DNA of 64,000 nt from Elizabethkingia meningoseptica_A (GTDB taxonomy: Bacteria > Bacteroidota > Bacteroidia > Flavobacteriales > Weeksellaceae), in the NCBI RefSeq assembly GCF_045762675.1, contig NZ_JBJDLK010000001.1, positions 62,001-126,000 on the forward strand, in the 5' to 3' direction. Made by a program: the position numbers and the translations under genes. The stretch's first letter is position 1. Each line of letters opens with the position of its first letter. A model generated the notes under the pieces. That model searched no databases, was not told the origin of the DNA, and saw nothing but the letters and a program-made list of their open reading frames with translations. Of the stretch, positions 16,401-26,327 are shown piece after piece.

Positions 16401-17843
16401 ATGAAGTGTTTGTGTTTTATTTTAATGTTGGTGAATTCTCTTTTCTACGCACAGCAAAATAAGATTGAAATAAAAATTGACTCACTACTCGATCAGTCCT
16501 TGCAGAAGTATGCAAATGTTCAAGTATTTGAGTCATTCAAAATAGCGAATACCGTGCTACAGTTATCGGAAACAAATAAATACTCAAGAGGTATAGCTGT
16601 TGCTAATATTTATATTGCAAAAGTGTTGGAAGAAACCGGAGGTTATAAAAAAGCACTCGAATATATAAACAGGGCTGAGAGGGAACCTTACTTTAGTTCA
16701 TATATTAATTTGCAGGTAGAGGCGTGCAGATTGAGGGGGAGGATTTATGGAGATTTAAAGATGTACAATATGGCTGAAGCTCAATTTTATAAGCAAATTT
16801 CAATCTCTCAGAAGATTGAAGACCCTTATAAAAGAGAACTGACTACCTTTTGGGCTCACCAAAATTTAGCATCATTATTTAGCATGCAAAATATTCATGA
16901 TTCTGTTTGGAAACATCTACAGATTCAGGAAAAAATTCTCTTGGGAATGAATGTCAAAGAAGAAATGATTGCACTTGATTTGAGTAACACCTATAGTTCT
17001 ATAGGGCAAGAATATATTTATAAAAAGAAATATCAGAAAGCAAAATTATATTTGGATAAATCCTTCGAATTATCAACGAAGTATAAATTACCTTATCTTC
17101 AGCCTGTATTACAAGAATATGGAAATCTCGCCGATGCTGAAAATGATAAAAATACTGCTATAGAATATTATAAACGAGCATTAGAAAGTGCACAGGAAGT
17201 AGGAGATCCTGAGGGAATTAAGAATATGTATAAGGTATTAGGAGAATATTTTCTCAATAATAAACTCGGTGCTTATAAGGCTAATAAATATTTCTATAAA
17301 TATCAGGAAGTCAGTGATTCTCTAGATGCGGTAAGTAAAAAAACGGTAGAATTAATTTTTAGAGACATCCTTTCTACACAGGAGAAAAAAGAAATACAAA
17401 AGCAAGATGATAAGAAAATTTATATTATAGGTATTGGACTCATTATTATCTTATCAATTACCGTAGTCATATTTTATTGTTTGAAAATCAGAAAGAAAAA
17501 TAATATAATGCCAATGGAGGATCAAAAAATGGATAGTTATAAATTTAAAGATCTTTTAGCTTTAGCAAAAAGCAATGACCCTGCATTTATCATTTTGTTC
17601 AAAGAATTATATCCTGAATTTATCACTAATTTAAAGGCTTTGGATCAAGGTATTAAAAGTAGAGAATTGATTTTCTGTGCGATGGCTTTTCTTAATTTTT
17701 CTGTCAAAGATATTGCTAAATATACACTTGTAACACCTAAAGCAGTTGAGACCAGAAGGTATAGACTTCGCAAGAAATATGATATCCCTTCTAATATAGA
17801 TTTTAATAGCTGGATGCGAAACTTGGGGAAAAGACAAAATTAA
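16401..17843 (+). CDS. Membrane-anchored TPR sensor with LuxR-like HTH
   Basis: 480 aa. Signal-like N-terminus (MKCLCFILMLVNSLFYAQ), then tetratricopeptide-type helical repeats over about 25-315 predicted in the periplasm, one transmembrane helix (340-361), and a cytoplasmic winged HTH (about 420-470: FSVKDIAKYTLVTPKAVETR). This one-component arrangement is common in flavobacteria. It may transduce an envelope signal to nearby genes, plausibly the FISUMP lipoprotein upstream, but that is inference from adjacency. The ligand and DNA target are unknown. Confidence 0.8.
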   Translation: MKCLCFILMLVNSLFYAQQNKIEIKIDSLLDQSLQKYANVQVFESFKIANTVLQLSETNKYSRGIAVANIYIAKVLEETGGYKKALEYINRAEREPYFSSYINLQVEACRLRGRIYGDLKMYNMAEAQFYKQISISQKIEDPYKRELTTFWAHQNLASLFSMQNIHDSVWKHLQIQEKILLGMNVKEEMIALDLSNTYSSIGQEYIYKKKYQKAKLYLDKSFELSTKYKLPYLQPVLQEYGNLADAENDKNTAIEYYKRALESAQEVGDPEGIKNMYKVLGEYFLNNKLGAYKANKYFYKYQEVSDSLDAVSKKTVELIFRDILSTQEKKEIQKQDDKKIYIIGIGLIIILSITVVIFYCLKIRKKNNIMPMEDQKMDSYKFKDLLALAKSNDPAFIILFKELYPEFITNLKALDQGIKSRELIFCAMAFLNFSVKDIAKYTLVTPKAVETRRYRLRKKYDIPSNIDFNSWMRNLGKRQN

Positions 17844-17939
17844 GACTCTCATTAATGTTAAGGTTGGTCTGTTATATGTTGATTTTTTGAATAAGACAAT
17901 ATATCCGGAGGTAATTATTAAGTTGGAAAGATCATATTT

Positions 17940-18406
17940 ATGGATGATAATATATCGTTAATTGAAAATACATATTCAGAGGCAACTAAAGGAATAAAAG
18001 AAGAGTGGTTTTATACCGACATTCCATATTGGTACAGCTATATTGTAAACCTGCCCAAAAAGTTACGGACAACTTATTTAATAGTTATTCTCGAAAATCA
18101 AGTCTCCAATGGAGGATTTCATCAATATTTTATAAATGCATATGGGCAATTTGCGAAAGAGACTATAAATCTGTTAATAGAAATAGGAGCGTTTAAAAAA
18201 TCTAATTTATTAGATAAAGCTCTAAGTCTTGTGCAAGATAAAACTGTGAGTGACATTGATTTTAGGAAGGGATTAATAACCAATTAGCTTCAGAAGCTAT
18301 ATGCGAATGACGATTTATTTGCCCCTTTACACAAACTAGATGAAATATATTACGATATTGAAGACGAGGATATTATAGATTTGCTGGGTGAGTACTTAAG
18401 AAAATA
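17940..18406 (+). pseudogene. DMP19-family (DUF4375) protein with in-frame amber codon
   Basis: The N-terminal 115 codons carry the family hallmark NGGFHQYFINAYG. TAG at 18285-18287 interrupts the frame, which then continues for 39 open codons (LQKLYANDDLFAPLHKLDEI...) to TAA at 18404-18406. The joined product of about 154 residues fits the DMP19 domain, which in other bacteria includes DNA-mimic proteins. CAG to TAG (Gln to stop) is the simplest explanation. The truncated protein may or may not fold. Confidence 0.75.
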
Positions 18407-18484
18407 AGGTTAAAATTTGGAAATAATATAAAGACTTTAGCATTAGATTTAGTTATATCTTGGGCTTTATTTACCTTTATTATT

Positions 18485-19678
18485 CTACTTCTTATCGAAT
18501 GGAGTATAATGTTCCCAATACCAGGGGGTATATATATTACCAATAGCCATTTCCATTAGGGATTTATAAATACTCTCTCCATTATCACTGTTAGTCATAA
18601 TAACGATGCCGATACCTTTTTCAGGAAATCCGATTGCATAATGTCCCCAGCCTTCACTATGGCCTTCTTTAAAGAAAGCGTAACCATAAGGTGTTTTAAG
18701 TAAGCCTACTCCTAATCCGTAAAATATACTGGTGTTGGAAACTGTTTTATCATCTATTAAAGCATTAGGACCAAATTGTTGTTTGGAAAGAATTGGTATT
18801 TGTGGGGAAAACATTTCATGGCTGCTTTTCTTTGATAGTCCTTTTTTCTGTAATAAGGCTGTAAAGAAATTGGAAAAATCATTTATGTTGGTGTACATTG
18901 AGCCAGCGGAGTGAGGAGAAGTTCTTCTATCGAACTCATAAGGTTTCTGTAATGAATCATGCCCAATACAATAGTTTTTATCAAAAGTTTCCTGCCATAC
19001 ATAGCTGCTATTTTTCATTGCCAACGGCTTGAAAGCTTCTTCCTGAGCAATGGTTTCAAAATCTCTACCTGTAATTTGCTCTAGTACAAACTGTAGCAGA
19101 TACATTCCTTCTCCTGAGTAACTAAACCGTGTTCCCGGGTCATATTTAATCCTTAGTTTACCATCGCTTTCAAAACCCCTGTAATTCGGCAATCCGGTTG
19201 AATGGTCCAGACACATTCTTGCGGTAATTTTTTCATATCTTTTGTCTTCTTTGATATCCTGGTATCCTCGGGTTTTTTTTGTGAAAGTATATTCATATAG
19301 TGGTTTCTTCAGGTATTGAACTAATGGAGTATCGAGGTTAATTATACCCTTGTCTGCCATTTTTAAAACAATATAGGCAAATACTGCTTTGCTCAAAGAG
19401 CAGCTCCAGTAAACGGTAGCAGTATCCATTTTCTTTTGTACAGAAAGATCGGCATAGCCATAGCTTTTAATGTAAACAGGCTTATTCTTATTGAATACCG
19501 CAACAGATAATCCTGTTACTTTTGCAGCGCTCATTAGCCCTTTTATGGTTTGGTCTAATTGGCTAATAGAGACATAAGAGCCATTCAGTCGTTTTATCTT
19601 TTGTGCAGAAAGCTTTGTGTGCAATGCTACTAAAAATAAATAAACACAAGAAATAAGTAGAATTTTTATGGATTTCAT
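18485..19678 (-). CDS. Serine hydrolase of the beta-lactamase/D-Ala-D-Ala carboxypeptidase (class C-like) family
   Basis: 397 aa with a Sec signal (ends near LSAQ, residue 26). Catalytic motifs are S94-L-S-K97 (SxxK), Y187-S-G (YxN/YSG motif) and a C-terminal GHSEGWGHY segment in place of KTG. Such periplasmic enzymes (Beta-lactamase, PF00144) act on peptidoglycan-like or ester substrates. True beta-lactamase activity cannot be inferred. A paralogue lies at 52599-53792. The gene is convergent with the DMP19 pseudogene. Confidence 0.87.
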   Translation of the reverse strand: MKSIKILLISCVYLFLVALHTKLSAQKIKRLNGSYVSISQLDQTIKGLMSAAKVTGLSVAVFNKNKPVYIKSYGYADLSVQKKMDTATVYWSCSLSKAVFAYIVLKMADKGIINLDTPLVQYLKKPLYEYTFTKKTRGYQDIKEDKRYEKITARMCLDHSTGLPNYRGFESDGKLRIKYDPGTRFSYSGEGMYLLQFVLEQITGRDFETIAQEEAFKPLAMKNSSYVWQETFDKNYCIGHDSLQKPYEFDRRTSPHSAGSMYTNINDFSNFFTALLQKKGLSKKSSHEMFSPQIPILSKQQFGPNALIDDKTVSNTSIFYGLGVGLLKTPYGYAFFKEGHSEGWGHYAIGFPEKGIGIVIMTNSDNGESIYKSLMEMAIGNIYTPWYWEHYTPFDKK

Positions 19679-19871
19679 AACGTGCTGTATTTGAGATTAA
19701 ATTTACATAAATTATATATTGGTTTTTGGCTCATTCTTATTTTCTTATATTCTAAAATTGCGATTGCAATATCATAGATAAAATATCTGATTTCATTTAT
19801 TTTTTTATGTTAAATAATTGTATACTAATTTGTTATTATATTTATATACAAACGGATTAAATACCACCACG

Positions 19872-20075
19872 ATGAAAAATTTTAAAGAAAGTGTAAACAA
19901 GCTCAACACTAAAAAAGTACTTACAAGAGAGCAATTAAAAGGTATTACTGGTGAACAATTAAAAAGAGCTGCAAATGAACAAGGCTCTTTACAAGACCAA
20001 TGTATGACGTGGTGTGTAACATGGAGAGGGAGTTTTTTAGGGCAATATACCAATGGATATTGTAATTGCTACTAA
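19872..20075 (+). CDS. Bacteriocin/RiPP-like precursor peptide A
   Basis: 67 aa from ATG at 19872. The longer frame starting at 19818 is less likely because MKNFKES is a typical leader start. The N-terminal part has the leader-type motif KKVLTREQLKGITG. The core after it (EQLKRAANEQ...) ends in an aromatic, Cys-rich tail with four Cys (QCMTWCVTW and GYCNCY). No transporter-peptidase or modification enzyme is adjacent. It has its own terminator at 20145-20175. Export and maturation, if any, would need enzymes encoded elsewhere. Confidence 0.65.
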   Translation: MKNFKESVNKLNTKKVLTREQLKGITGEQLKRAANEQGSLQDQCMTWCVTWRGSFLGQYTNGYCNCY

Positions 20076-20144
20076 AAAAATTTTCTTTAAACAATGTAAA
20101 AAACGTTTGGAATCGCTTAATAATAATTTTGTATAATAAAATTT

Positions 20145-20175
20145 ATCCCTTCATTTATATGAGGGGATTTTTTTT
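20145..20175 (+). terminator. Terminator of precursor peptide A
   Basis: ATCCCTTCAT (20145-20154) pairs with ATGAGGGGAT (20159-20168) around a 4-nt loop, followed by eight T. Confidence 0.85.
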
Positions 20176-20363
20176 CTTCTGCTATTTTAAGTATTCGAAT
20201 TCTATTCAGAAATGTATACTGGTTTGTGAATTGATATAAACAAAAAATATAAGATGACATCTAACTTATAATTAAAAGAAAATTTAAATTTTTATTATTA
20301 TAATATATCACTTTATTAGGAATTATTTTTATATTTACATCTAACCAATTAAATATTAGTATT

Positions 20364-20561
20364 ATGAAAAAATTAACTAGAGATTCTTTAAAAGTATTCA
20401 TCGGGGCCGGACCTTTTCAACCAAGTGAAGATACAGGATGTACATATGTATGTTGTTGGTCAAATAATCCTGGTCAATGTAGCACACCTGTTACAGTACC
20501 TGCAGGAGTATCCGTTAGCTGCGTTGAAGGTGCAGAATTAAAATTACTTGAAAAGAAATAA
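20364..20561 (+). CDS. Bacteriocin/RiPP-like precursor peptide B
   Basis: 65 aa. Leader MKKLTRDSLKVFIGAG shares LTRxxLK with peptide A and ends in a Gly-Ala-Gly where double-glycine leaders are cut. The core has five Cys (GCTYVCCW, QCST, VSCVE) and the pattern CTYVCCW seen in Cys-rich secreted peptides of Chryseobacterium-like species. It has its own promoter-like TATATTTA about 30 bp upstream and its own terminator. Processing partner not present here. Confidence 0.65.
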   Translation: MKKLTRDSLKVFIGAGPFQPSEDTGCTYVCCWSNNPGQCSTPVTVPAGVSVSCVEGAELKLLEKK

Positions 20562-20568
20562 TTTATAT

Positions 20569-20599
20569 AACGGCTGGTATTAACCCGGCCGTTATTATT
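20569..20599 (+). terminator. Terminator of precursor peptide B
   Basis: AACGGC (20569-20574) pairs with GCCGTT (20588-20593), with further G-C pairs inside, followed by ATTATTT. Confidence 0.65.
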
Positions 20600-20789
20600 T
20601 CTATTATATGCTACCACAGCCTTTTTAATTGCTGCTCTGAGAAGATTCTGAAAGGAAATTATAAATTCAAAAAATTCAGAGCGTATTATTTTACTATTCT
20701 TTTCTTTATATATTTCCATTACTCCACAGTATACTCCTGACATTCCCTTGTCATATCATGTATTTATTTTTGTTGCATAATTTAAAAAT

Positions 20790-21209
20790 ATGAACAAAAT
20801 GAATCTGATCTCAATTCGTATTATTACCGCTAACGTAGAACGCCTGACCAGGTTTTATGAGCAATTAACTGAAATGACTGTTGTACAATACACTTCGGAT
20901 TTTGCAGAATTAAAAACAGAAACAGCAACCCTGGCCATTGGCAGTACAAAAACCTTACAATTTTTTGGTGGAGAAAGTGTAGCTCAGGCTTCACAGAATC
21001 GAAGCGCTATTATTGAGTTTATGGTAGAAGATGTGGATAAAGACTTTGAAAGACTTGGAGATTTCTTACAGTCCTGTATTGTTCAGAAGCCAACAGTAAT
21101 GCCGTGGGGAAATAAATCCCTGTTATTCCGTGATCCCGATGGAAACCTGGTTAATTTGTTTACACCGGTAACACCAGAAGCCATTAAGAAATTTGAAGTC
21201 AACGGGTAG
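20790..21209 (+). CDS. VOC-family protein (glyoxalase/bleomycin-resistance fold)
   Basis: 139 aa with the two beta-alpha-beta-beta-beta modules of the vicinal oxygen chelate fold: an N-terminal NLISIRIITANVERLTRFYE strand-helix and a C-terminal LLFRDPDGNLVNLFTPV, the usual metal-edge motif. The substrate is unknown; members range from glyoxalase I to antibiotic-binding proteins. ATG at 20790 or 20799 could start it. Monocistronic, between peptide B and the M61 peptidase. Confidence 0.82.
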   Translation: MNKMNLISIRIITANVERLTRFYEQLTEMTVVQYTSDFAELKTETATLAIGSTKTLQFFGGESVAQASQNRSAIIEFMVEDVDKDFERLGDFLQSCIVQKPTVMPWGNKSLLFRDPDGNLVNLFTPVTPEAIKKFEVNG

Positions 21210-21321
21210 ACATGATTTCAGCTGATCTAAGCTAAAGTGTATTTATTTAAATGCTCTTTTTTACACCTCATTGTAACAAACAATCAGGTCTGAACAACCT
21301 ATTACGCAAAATTCAATATCA

Positions 21322-23178
21322 ATGCATAAAATCATAAACATGGCTGGAGCTTTGGCAATTACCGCAGTCAGCGCTCAGTCCATTAAAACCAATATTGATC
21401 TGGTTAATATAAAGGATGATAAAGTCGTGGTAACTATGGAGTTCCCAAAAATGAAATCATCAGATGTGAAATTTCAGTTTCCAAAAACCGTACCGGGAAC
21501 TTATTCGGTAGATGATTACGGAAGATTTATAGAAGGTATTAAGTTCTTTGATAATAAAGGAAGAGAATTACCTTTTACCAAAGTTAATGATAATACCTAT
21601 TCTCTTAAAAATGCGCGCGATCTGACCAAAGTTACTTATCTGGTGAATGACAGCTTCGATGAGGAAATGGATACATCGAAACATAAAGCGGTATTTTCTC
21701 CTTCGGGAACCGATATTGAACAGGATAAGGTATATCTGATTAACACTCATGGGTTTATAGGCTATATTGATAAAATGCAGGATGTACCCTACCAGCTGGT
21801 AGTACAGAAGCCCGCAGACTTTTACGGAACAACAGCATTGGTAGATCAGGATAAATCCGATACAACGGATACCTATGTTCTGGCCAATTATGCAAAAGTT
21901 ACGGACTCTCCGTTAATGTATGCAAAACCGAACTATACAACCTTTAACGCCGGAGGAATGGATCTGGTACTAGGTGTATATTCACCTACCGGTAAATACA
22001 AGGCTGAAGATTTCAAAGAAAACCTGGAGAAAATGGTGGTTGCTCAGAAAAAATTCCTGGGAGATATGAATACTAATAAAAAATATGCAATAATGCTGTA
22101 TTTATCCGGAGTTAACGGGCCGCGTGTTAAAGGATTTGGTGCATTGGAACATCATGAATCTACAAGTGTTGTTTTGCCTGAATCTATGCCAAAAGCATAT
22201 ATTGATGAAACCATTACAGATGTTGTTTCCCACGAATTTTTCCATACTGTAAATCCTTTGAAGACACATTCCGAGGAAATACATTATTTTGATTATGCAG
22301 ATCCGAAAATGTCCCGGCATCTTTGGATGTATGAAGGCGGAACGGAATATTTCGCCAACCTGTTCCAAATACAGGAGGGACTTATTGATAAAAATGATTT
22401 TCTGAAACGTATAGAACAGAAGATAGCGGGTTCAAAAAAATATAACGATACCTTACCATTTACGGTAATGAGTAAAAATGTTTTGCAGGATCAATACAAG
22501 GACCAGTATGCCAATGTTTATGAGAAGGGAGCTCTTCTGGCGATGTGTCTGGACATTGAATTAAGAGAACTGTCGAAAGGGGAAATGGGTTATCGTGATA
22601 TGATCAGAAAATTATCTCAGCGATTTGGTGAAAATAAACCTTTCAAAGATGACAAATTAATTGATGAACTGGTTACAGTTAGTGCTTTCCCGCAGGTAAA
22701 AGACTTTTATAATAAATACATTGCCGGGAGTGATCCTACACCTTATGCAAAATATCTGGCTAAAGTGGGAATTGAAACCGTCAGAACTGAAAAACCAGTG
22801 TTCTGGCTAACCAAAAATCCAAACGGATCAACTTCATATAACGATAAAGAGAATGCATTTACCTTTAAGCCAGATGCAGAACTCTCTTCTTTCGGAAAAA
22901 GTATAGGTATCAAGAATACCGATGAATTTATAGGGGTTAATGGTAAAACTATTGAACCTGCTAAAATTAGGGAATTCATTACCTATATGTCAGGTTTAAA
23001 AGAAGGAGAGGATATTACCATCTCAATTTTGAGAAAAAATGGTGATAAAAAAGAAAAAATGGATCTTAAAGGAAAAGTGATTATTGATAAAATTGTCAAT
23101 GAAAAGCTTCAGTATAAAGCAAACCCCACGCAGGCGGAACAAAAACTTCAGGATCAATGGCTTACCGGTAAGATGTAA
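21322..23178 (+). CDS. M61-family aminopeptidase with PDZ domain
   Basis: 618 aa with a signal peptide (MHKIINMAGALAITAVSAQS). The M61 N-terminal beta domain covers about 20-190. The catalytic domain has the zinc motif H304-E305-x-x-H308 (VSHEFFHTVNP) and the distal Glu ligand E338 (YEGGTEYFA). A PDZ domain lies at about 505-590. Family members act as periplasmic glycyl aminopeptidases. Length is normal. A terminator follows at 23219-23247. Confidence 0.92.
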   Translation: MHKIINMAGALAITAVSAQSIKTNIDLVNIKDDKVVVTMEFPKMKSSDVKFQFPKTVPGTYSVDDYGRFIEGIKFFDNKGRELPFTKVNDNTYSLKNARDLTKVTYLVNDSFDEEMDTSKHKAVFSPSGTDIEQDKVYLINTHGFIGYIDKMQDVPYQLVVQKPADFYGTTALVDQDKSDTTDTYVLANYAKVTDSPLMYAKPNYTTFNAGGMDLVLGVYSPTGKYKAEDFKENLEKMVVAQKKFLGDMNTNKKYAIMLYLSGVNGPRVKGFGALEHHESTSVVLPESMPKAYIDETITDVVSHEFFHTVNPLKTHSEEIHYFDYADPKMSRHLWMYEGGTEYFANLFQIQEGLIDKNDFLKRIEQKIAGSKKYNDTLPFTVMSKNVLQDQYKDQYANVYEKGALLAMCLDIELRELSKGEMGYRDMIRKLSQRFGENKPFKDDKLIDELVTVSAFPQVKDFYNKYIAGSDPTPYAKYLAKVGIETVRTEKPVFWLTKNPNGSTSYNDKENAFTFKPDAELSSFGKSIGIKNTDEFIGVNGKTIEPAKIREFITYMSGLKEGEDITISILRKNGDKKEKMDLKGKVIIDKIVNEKLQYKANPTQAEQKLQDQWLTGKM

Positions 23179-23218
23179 TTTCCGTTATAATCCATTTGAT
23201 TTCTCTTTTCAGAAATGT

Positions 23219-23247
23219 AAAAAGCCCGTGGTTAACGGGTTTTTTTA
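23219..23247 (+). terminator. Terminator after the M61 peptidase gene
   Basis: CCCGT (23225-23229) pairs with ACGGG (23235-23239), preceded by A's and followed by eight T. Between here and 23510 nothing else is evident apart from AT-rich promoter sequence. Confidence 0.75.
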
Positions 23248-23510
23248 TTGCTTATAAGATTGCCTTATCCCGTGCTTATAAAAATATACTGCAAATTTGA
23301 GCAGATTTTAATATTTTATTAAGACCTTGATATAAAACAGAATTAAATTCTCCCGGAATTATCCGATATTTGCTATTATAAAAGCTAACTTTGTTCATTG
23401 AATGATATACATCAATTACTAAATTTTTGGTAATAATATTATATCTTTTAAAAACTAAAAACAAAAACGGATTTAAGCAATCAGAAAATTAATTTAGTTT
23501 ATAAACAGAC

Positions 23511-25238
23511 ATGAAATATAAATTCTTAAATTTTAAGTTGAGAAAAATTGTTCATTACTCGTTAATATTGTGTATTCTATTAATACAGATCATTATAGCG
23601 GTATTTTTTTATACCGAGTCTACCAATGAGAAGAAGCTGAATTTCATTAAGAACCAATTGAATGAAAGCAAAGCATTAGGTGGATTAACGGATAGTTCCA
23701 GAAAAGATTTTGCAAACGCACAGACGTATCTTCAGAAATATATGGCCAGCCAGGACAAAAAAGACCTGAGGTCATATTTTGATGCGCTCAGAAAGCTGGA
23801 AGGCACCTTTGATAAGCTTAGTGAATATGAACGCAAAACACCTAAGCTTAAAAATATATTAGCAGAACAAAAAGAAGATACTCCTAAAACAGTAAAACTA
23901 AAAACATTAATAGATTCTGTATACCAGACTTCTCAGCACCCGCCCGGGAAAATTGAAGAAAAAAAATATGAGCTTGGCGGGTACAAGAATGATTTTGAGA
24001 ATCTGGAAGTACAAACCCATACATATTCAGATACGATTAAGAAAAAAGGCTTTATGGGGCGTTTGAAAGATGCGATAACAGGAAAGGTTAATGTGCGGAA
24101 GGATAGTACTGTTGTAACCTTAACCACTCATAAAACATTTGATATATCTAATCTGAAGTCTGAAATTGATGATGCAATGAAGTCTATGGACAAACATTAC
24201 ACTACAGAGATTCATAAAGTTCAGGTCTCTGCAGTCAAAAATCAGAATGCCAACAGGCAATTTTATAATAATTTCAGCAAATTATTGGTATACAGCAACG
24301 GACTGATAGACGTTTATGAAAATGCCATTAAAAATTACAAATCGGATTTAGAGAAAGAATATAACGATCAGAATTCAGCGAATAATAAAACCAGAAAATC
24401 TCTGGTATTCGGATTAATGATTTTAATGTTTCTGGTATCTATCCTGATTATGTATTTTACAAGACTTGCATTTGTGTATGAGTATAAGCTAAATGCTGCA
24501 AATAAAGAGATTAAGAAGAACCTGAACTTTAAAAACAGAATTTTGGGAATGTTGAGTCATGAATTAAGATCTCCTTTAAAAATTATTAATATTTTTATTG
24601 ACAAGATTACCAAAACCACAAGTGATGAAACGATAAAAGGCTACCTTAAATCCATGAAGTTTACAAATAGTAGCTTATTAATTCAGTCTAATCAGATTTT
24701 GGAATACACGAAGAATCAGGATGCCGATCAGAAACTGGTGATGAATGTATTTAATCTTAATGATGAAATTAATGCAATTGTAACAGCAATCAGACCTTAT
24801 ATTGAAACAAGAAATAATAAGTTCGTGGTTGTAGACGGAATACCTGCAGATACCGTAGTGTATTCTGATAATATAAAAATTAACCAGGTATTTATGAATA
24901 TTCTGGGAAATGCCAATAAGTTTACAGAAAACGGGCAGCTTGATCTTGTTATGTCAACAGAACAAATCAGTAATCATAAAATTGCATTGACCACAGTAGT
25001 AAGTGATACGGGAGTAGGAATATCGGAATCTGATCTTAAAAAGATTTTTGAACCGTACTACCAGGGATTAATATCCGATGATATGGATAACTTCGGTGCA
25101 GGTTTAGGACTTAATTTATGTAAAGAGATTATAGAACTTTTTGATGGTGAAATATCAGTTTCAAGTAAGCTGCATCAGGGAACCAAAGTAACATTCACAA
25201 TCAACTTAAATATTAATGAAAATGGAACTACAAACTGA
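23511..25238 (+). CDS. Membrane sensor histidine kinase
   Basis: 575 aa. Transmembrane helices at about 11-31 and 299-322 enclose a long, charged, probably coiled-coil periplasmic region without a recognised ligand domain. The cytoplasmic part has the H-box MLSHELRSPLK (H350), an N-box (NILGNANKF) and G-boxes (DTGVGIS, GAGLGL). It autophosphorylates and should signal to the response regulator encoded by the next gene, whose start overlaps its end by 23 bp. Confidence 0.9.
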   Translation: MKYKFLNFKLRKIVHYSLILCILLIQIIIAVFFYTESTNEKKLNFIKNQLNESKALGGLTDSSRKDFANAQTYLQKYMASQDKKDLRSYFDALRKLEGTFDKLSEYERKTPKLKNILAEQKEDTPKTVKLKTLIDSVYQTSQHPPGKIEEKKYELGGYKNDFENLEVQTHTYSDTIKKKGFMGRLKDAITGKVNVRKDSTVVTLTTHKTFDISNLKSEIDDAMKSMDKHYTTEIHKVQVSAVKNQNANRQFYNNFSKLLVYSNGLIDVYENAIKNYKSDLEKEYNDQNSANNKTRKSLVFGLMILMFLVSILIMYFTRLAFVYEYKLNAANKEIKKNLNFKNRILGMLSHELRSPLKIINIFIDKITKTTSDETIKGYLKSMKFTNSSLLIQSNQILEYTKNQDADQKLVMNVFNLNDEINAIVTAIRPYIETRNNKFVVVDGIPADTVVYSDNIKINQVFMNILGNANKFTENGQLDLVMSTEQISNHKIALTTVVSDTGVGISESDLKKIFEPYYQGLISDDMDNFGAGLGLNLCKEIIELFDGEISVSSKLHQGTKVTFTINLNINENGTTN

Positions 25239-25875
25239 AGACAGAGGAATCACATTCCTTTTAGCAGATGATCATAGTATTGTAAGACAGGGAATGGAAA
25301 TCACCATCAATGAATATGTTCCGAATGCAATTACCCACCATGTTTCCACTTTGCAGCAACTGTTAGAGAAGCTAAAGTCTGAGACTGTAGATATAGCTGT
25401 AATTGATGCCCATTTCCCCGACGGAAACAGTCTGAGTATTCTTCCGGAGCTGAAAAGCATAAAACCGGAGATTAGAATTCTAATTTTTTCGGGTCTTGAA
25501 GAACAGCTTCATGCACTTAAATTTATTAATGCCGGTGCAAATGGTTATTTGAGTAAATTAAGTGAAGAAGATGAGGTAAGAGAGGCTATTTTAGGTATGG
25601 TAAATTATGGTAAGTATGTTTCAGCAACTGTACAGGAGTTGTTAGTACAATATGCAAATGATCCTAATTCAGTTAACCCGCTGAGTGATCTTACCAGGCG
25701 GGAGCTTCAGATTGCAGAACTGTATGCAGAAGGTTACGGAAACCTGGAAATTGCAAATCAACTGGATATAAAACAGAATACAGTAAGCACCATCAAAAAA
25801 AATATCTTTGATAAGCTAAACATTACAAATCTTGTAGAGCTGATCGAACTGATTAAAACACATCATAAAATATAG
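25216..25875 (+). CDS. LuxR/NarL-type response regulator
   Basis: 219 aa. The receiver domain (about 12-130) has the acidic pair in LLADDHS, phospho-acceptor D64 (AVIDAHFPDG) and the switch lysine (GYLSKLS). The C-terminal LuxR-type HTH lies at about 152-212 (LTRRELQIAELYAEGYGNLEIA). Two start codons, at 25216 and 25222, are possible and both overlap the kinase gene, implying translational coupling. Targets are unknown. Confidence 0.9.
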   Translation: MKMELQTEDRGITFLLADDHSIVRQGMEITINEYVPNAITHHVSTLQQLLEKLKSETVDIAVIDAHFPDGNSLSILPELKSIKPEIRILIFSGLEEQLHALKFINAGANGYLSKLSEEDEVREAILGMVNYGKYVSATVQELLVQYANDPNSVNPLSDLTRRELQIAELYAEGYGNLEIANQLDIKQNTVSTIKKNIFDKLNITNLVELIELIKTHHKI

Positions 25876-26327
25876 GATTCCACAAACTGTTTTCCAATTT
25901 CTCTTTGTGTATCGATAAATATCTACGTCCTTATCGATATATATCGATGGCATGTATGCAAAATTTTATCTTGTAATGTTGTTACTTTGTATCAACAAAT
26001 TAAGCATATGAAAATGCATATAATTTAAAAGCTCTTTTAGTCTTTTTAACCATATGCAGTATGACTATACAAATACTAAACTATAGTTATATACAAAAAT
26101 GCAAATGATGAAATTTTATTAAAAGTCCATGCATGGCTTTTTTATCAACTTTAAGAGTTGATTGAACGGAAAACACAAATTTAATATAAAGAAGAGATTA
26201 TCTTTTTATGATGCCTTATGCAGAAAAACGAGATATCTGAACACAAAATCCACAACTATATCTTAGGTTGTGGATTTTGTTGTTCTTAGCTATTGCTTAT
26301 ATAGCGTTTAATTGTAGTAATTGAAGG
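25876..26327. other. Non-coding region with several hairpins
   Basis: No ORF. Notable structures are AAAGTCCATGCATGGCTTTT (about 26123-26142), the ATCAACT/AGTTGAT hairpin that follows, and a 14-bp stem with a 10-nt loop at 26243-26280 (ACAAAATCCACAAC with its complement). The last one could terminate a transcript. An unannotated small RNA is possible but unproven. Confidence 0.4.

Noticed and set aside
6592..18287. Two genes with in-frame TAG suggested reassignment of amber codons
   Set aside because: Several normal genes in the window end in TAG (holA, the VOC protein, aspA, the M16 peptidase) and no suppressor tRNA is visible. Independent nonsense mutations are simpler.
18485..19678. Beta-lactamase resistance gene
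   Set aside because: The class C-like fold with SxxK is shared by many peptidases and esterases. The third motif is not KTG and no resistance context is seen.
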